Shown here: piece after piece, positions 4,286-5,084 of the stretch
Layout: each line of letters starts with the position of its first letter
Numbering within the stretch: position 1 is the stretch's first letter
DNA from: Candidatus Latescibacterota bacterium
GTDB lineage: Bacteria; Latescibacterota; Latescibacteria; Latescibacterales; Latescibacteraceae
Direction of reading: 5' to 3'
Assembly: GCA_018656855.1 (NCBI GenBank)
Contig: JABHYP010000533.1
Coordinates: forward strand, 1 to 5,084
DNA length: 5,084 nucleotides
Notes under the pieces: model-generated
Told to the model about the DNA's origin: nothing
Database searches by the model: none
Seen by the model: only the letters and a program-made list of their open reading frames with translations
Made by a program: the position numbers and the translations under genes

Positions 4286-5084
4286 ATGAAGTTCAAGATG
4301 AAATGGTTGTTGTTTATTATTGGTTTATTACTGTTTGTTGTGCCGGTTAGCGCTTCTGTTGTTGATGATTTGTTTTCGCCGTTTGATGGCGTTGATTTCT
4401 CGCGGACCTATGATCAGTATTCTTCAGTCATCGATTTCATTATTTACGCGATCATGTTTGTGGGGATCTCGCAGGCAACGCTCGGGAAACGATTCGAAGG
4501 AAAAGGGGGTAAGGCGGTTGTTTCCGCTGTAGGGATGGTGCTCGCGATAGGCCTTACCATCAGCGAGCGGACTCTCGGTTTCAATCTTCGCTCATTCGGT
4601 CCGCTTGCTGCCGGATTGTTTATTTTCTTTGTTGGATTCATGATATATATGGGTATAAAAACTGCGGGAATGGATGCAGCGAGTTCGGGTTCTATAGCTC
4701 TCGTGATAACGTATTTCTCGATCAGAGCTGTCGCTCCTGGTTTTTTCGATTGGATGGCCGGGAATAAGTACATGTCGTGGATGCATGCTGTGCTGCTCAT
4801 CGCCGTTCTTTTTTCGGCGTACCGGGTTATTCGGTTGATTCTTCCCGGCAGGGGCAAACATTTAGGCAAGGAAGCCCTGAAGTTCGCAAACGAGTATACC
4901 AAGAAACCGAAGGAAATGTTCGATCAGCTCCATGATGAGAAGCGTGAGGAGGAGTTTATTAAAACCAGGCTTGAGAAGATTACCGAGTCTGCGGAAAAAA
5001 ACTCAGAACAAATAATCGAAGAACTTGTAGATATCAAAAAGCTCATCGAGCAATATGGCGGTACGGTTCGTGGTCGTTATCTTC
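4286..5084 (+). CDS. Multi-pass membrane protein with signal peptide and coiled-coil tail (3' end outside window)
   Basis: The frame is open from ATG 4286 for 266 codons to the window edge. Residues 1-23 form a signal peptide (MKFKMKWLLF core, likely cut after VSA). Residues 24-45 are acidic and aromatic (DDLFSPFDGVDFSRTYDQY). Membrane segments follow at about 46-66, 77-93, 103-124, 136-153 and 165-186, with short basic or glycine-rich turns such as GKRFEGKGGK at 67-76. From 191 the chain is highly charged and helical with heptad-like spacing (KEMFDQLHDEKREEEFIKTRLEKI, ESAEKNSEQIIEELVDIKKLIEQ), a probable coiled coil of at least 65 residues. GGTGAT lies 5 nt before the ATG. I do not recognise the family. 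The look is of a small membrane scaffold with a cytoplasmic coiled coil. It is divergent from the recombination operon and more GC-rich than it. A structural, secretion or surface-exclusion role in the element is only a guess. Confidence 0.8.
   Translation, partial: MKFKMKWLLFIIGLLLFVVPVSASVVDDLFSPFDGVDFSRTYDQYSSVIDFIIYAIMFVGISQATLGKRFEGKGGKAVVSAVGMVLAIGLTISERTLGFNLRSFGPLAAGLFIFFVGFMIYMGIKTAGMDAASSGSIALVITYFSIRAVAPGFFDWMAGNKYMSWMHAVLLIAVLFSAYRVIRLILPGRGKHLGKEALKFANEYTKKPKEMFDQLHDEKREEEFIKTRLEKITESAEKNSEQIIEELVDIKKLIEQYGGTVRGRYL

Larger units (their letters stand above)
1404..5084. mobile_element. Left part of an element integrated at tRNA-Thr (right end outside window)
   Basis: Support is the tRNA-integrase junction, an excisionase-like gene directly upstream of the integrase gene, an SSB-like gene, lower G+C than the flanking fmt and peptidase genes, and a cargo gene without a recognised family. 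At least 3.7 kb of it is visible. There is no replication initiator, capsid, portal, relaxase or conjugation gene in view, so phage, satellite and plasmid-derived island cannot be separated. G+C rises again in the last gene (52% in 4441-4500), which suggests a mosaic. Confidence 0.7.

Noticed and set aside
4079..4350. Two short plus-strand frames of hydrophobic residues
   Set aside because: Both start at TTG in a T-rich stretch, which yields Phe and Leu by composition alone. There are no ribosome sites, and one runs into the start of the membrane gene in another frame.
4444..4902. 152-codon minus-strand frame
   Set aside because: It lies wholly opposite the plus-strand membrane gene, whose signal peptide, membrane segments and coiled coil make a coherent protein. 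The minus frame has no recognisable domain.
1404..5084. CRISPR array, IS element or toxin-antitoxin pair
   Set aside because: There are no regularly spaced repeats, no transposase, and no small two-gene pair with recognisable toxin or antitoxin motifs.

Overview
The window joins a bacterial chromosome to the left end of an integrated mobile element. A bacterial host is supported by the tail of methionyl-tRNA formyltransferase (fmt), by clear Shine-Dalgarno sites, by a textbook TTGACA-17-TATAAT promoter and by a tRNA gene with an encoded CCA. The exact taxon cannot be fixed from this much sequence. A Gram-negative lineage such as the Chlorobi/Bacteroidetes side of the tree is only a weak guess.

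Region 1 (1-1403) is the host part. It holds the C-terminal 112 codons of fmt, a membrane-embedded neutral zinc metallopeptidase of the YugP type with an HEAGH motif, and a tRNA-Thr(TGT) gene driven by its own near-perfect promoter. These protein genes are clearly more GC-rich than what follows: 541-600 is 60% G+C, against 30% in 2041-2100 inside the integrase gene.

Region 2 (1404-3993) is the recombination module, all on the minus strand. Transcription order is Nudix hydrolase, then a small ssDNA-binding-like protein with an SSB-type acidic tip, then an excisionase-like winged-helix protein, then a complete tyrosine recombinase. The integrase gene ends about 80 bp from the 3' end of the tRNA gene and faces it, the usual geometry of an element integrated into the 3' end of a tRNA gene. 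The other attachment site lies beyond the right edge. A cluster of TGTGTCAG-type repeats between the tRNA and the integrase may be integrase-binding sites. An exact 13-bp inverted repeat sits in the two short gaps on either side of the SSB-like gene.

Region 3 (3994-4285) is a divergent intergenic region with extreme strand asymmetry: by hand count 52% T and 16% A over 4081-4260.

Region 4 (4286-5084) is a plus-strand gene cut by the window edge. It encodes a protein with a signal peptide, a short extracytoplasmic piece, about five membrane segments and a long charged coiled-coil tail. I cannot assign it to a known family. It probably begins the element's rightward cargo or structural module.

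Taken together, the integrase and excisionase-like protein would move the element in and out of the tRNA-Thr locus. The SSB-like protein suggests an ssDNA stage in replication or recombination, and the role of the Nudix enzyme is open. Phage, satellite or plasmid-like island cannot be told apart here.
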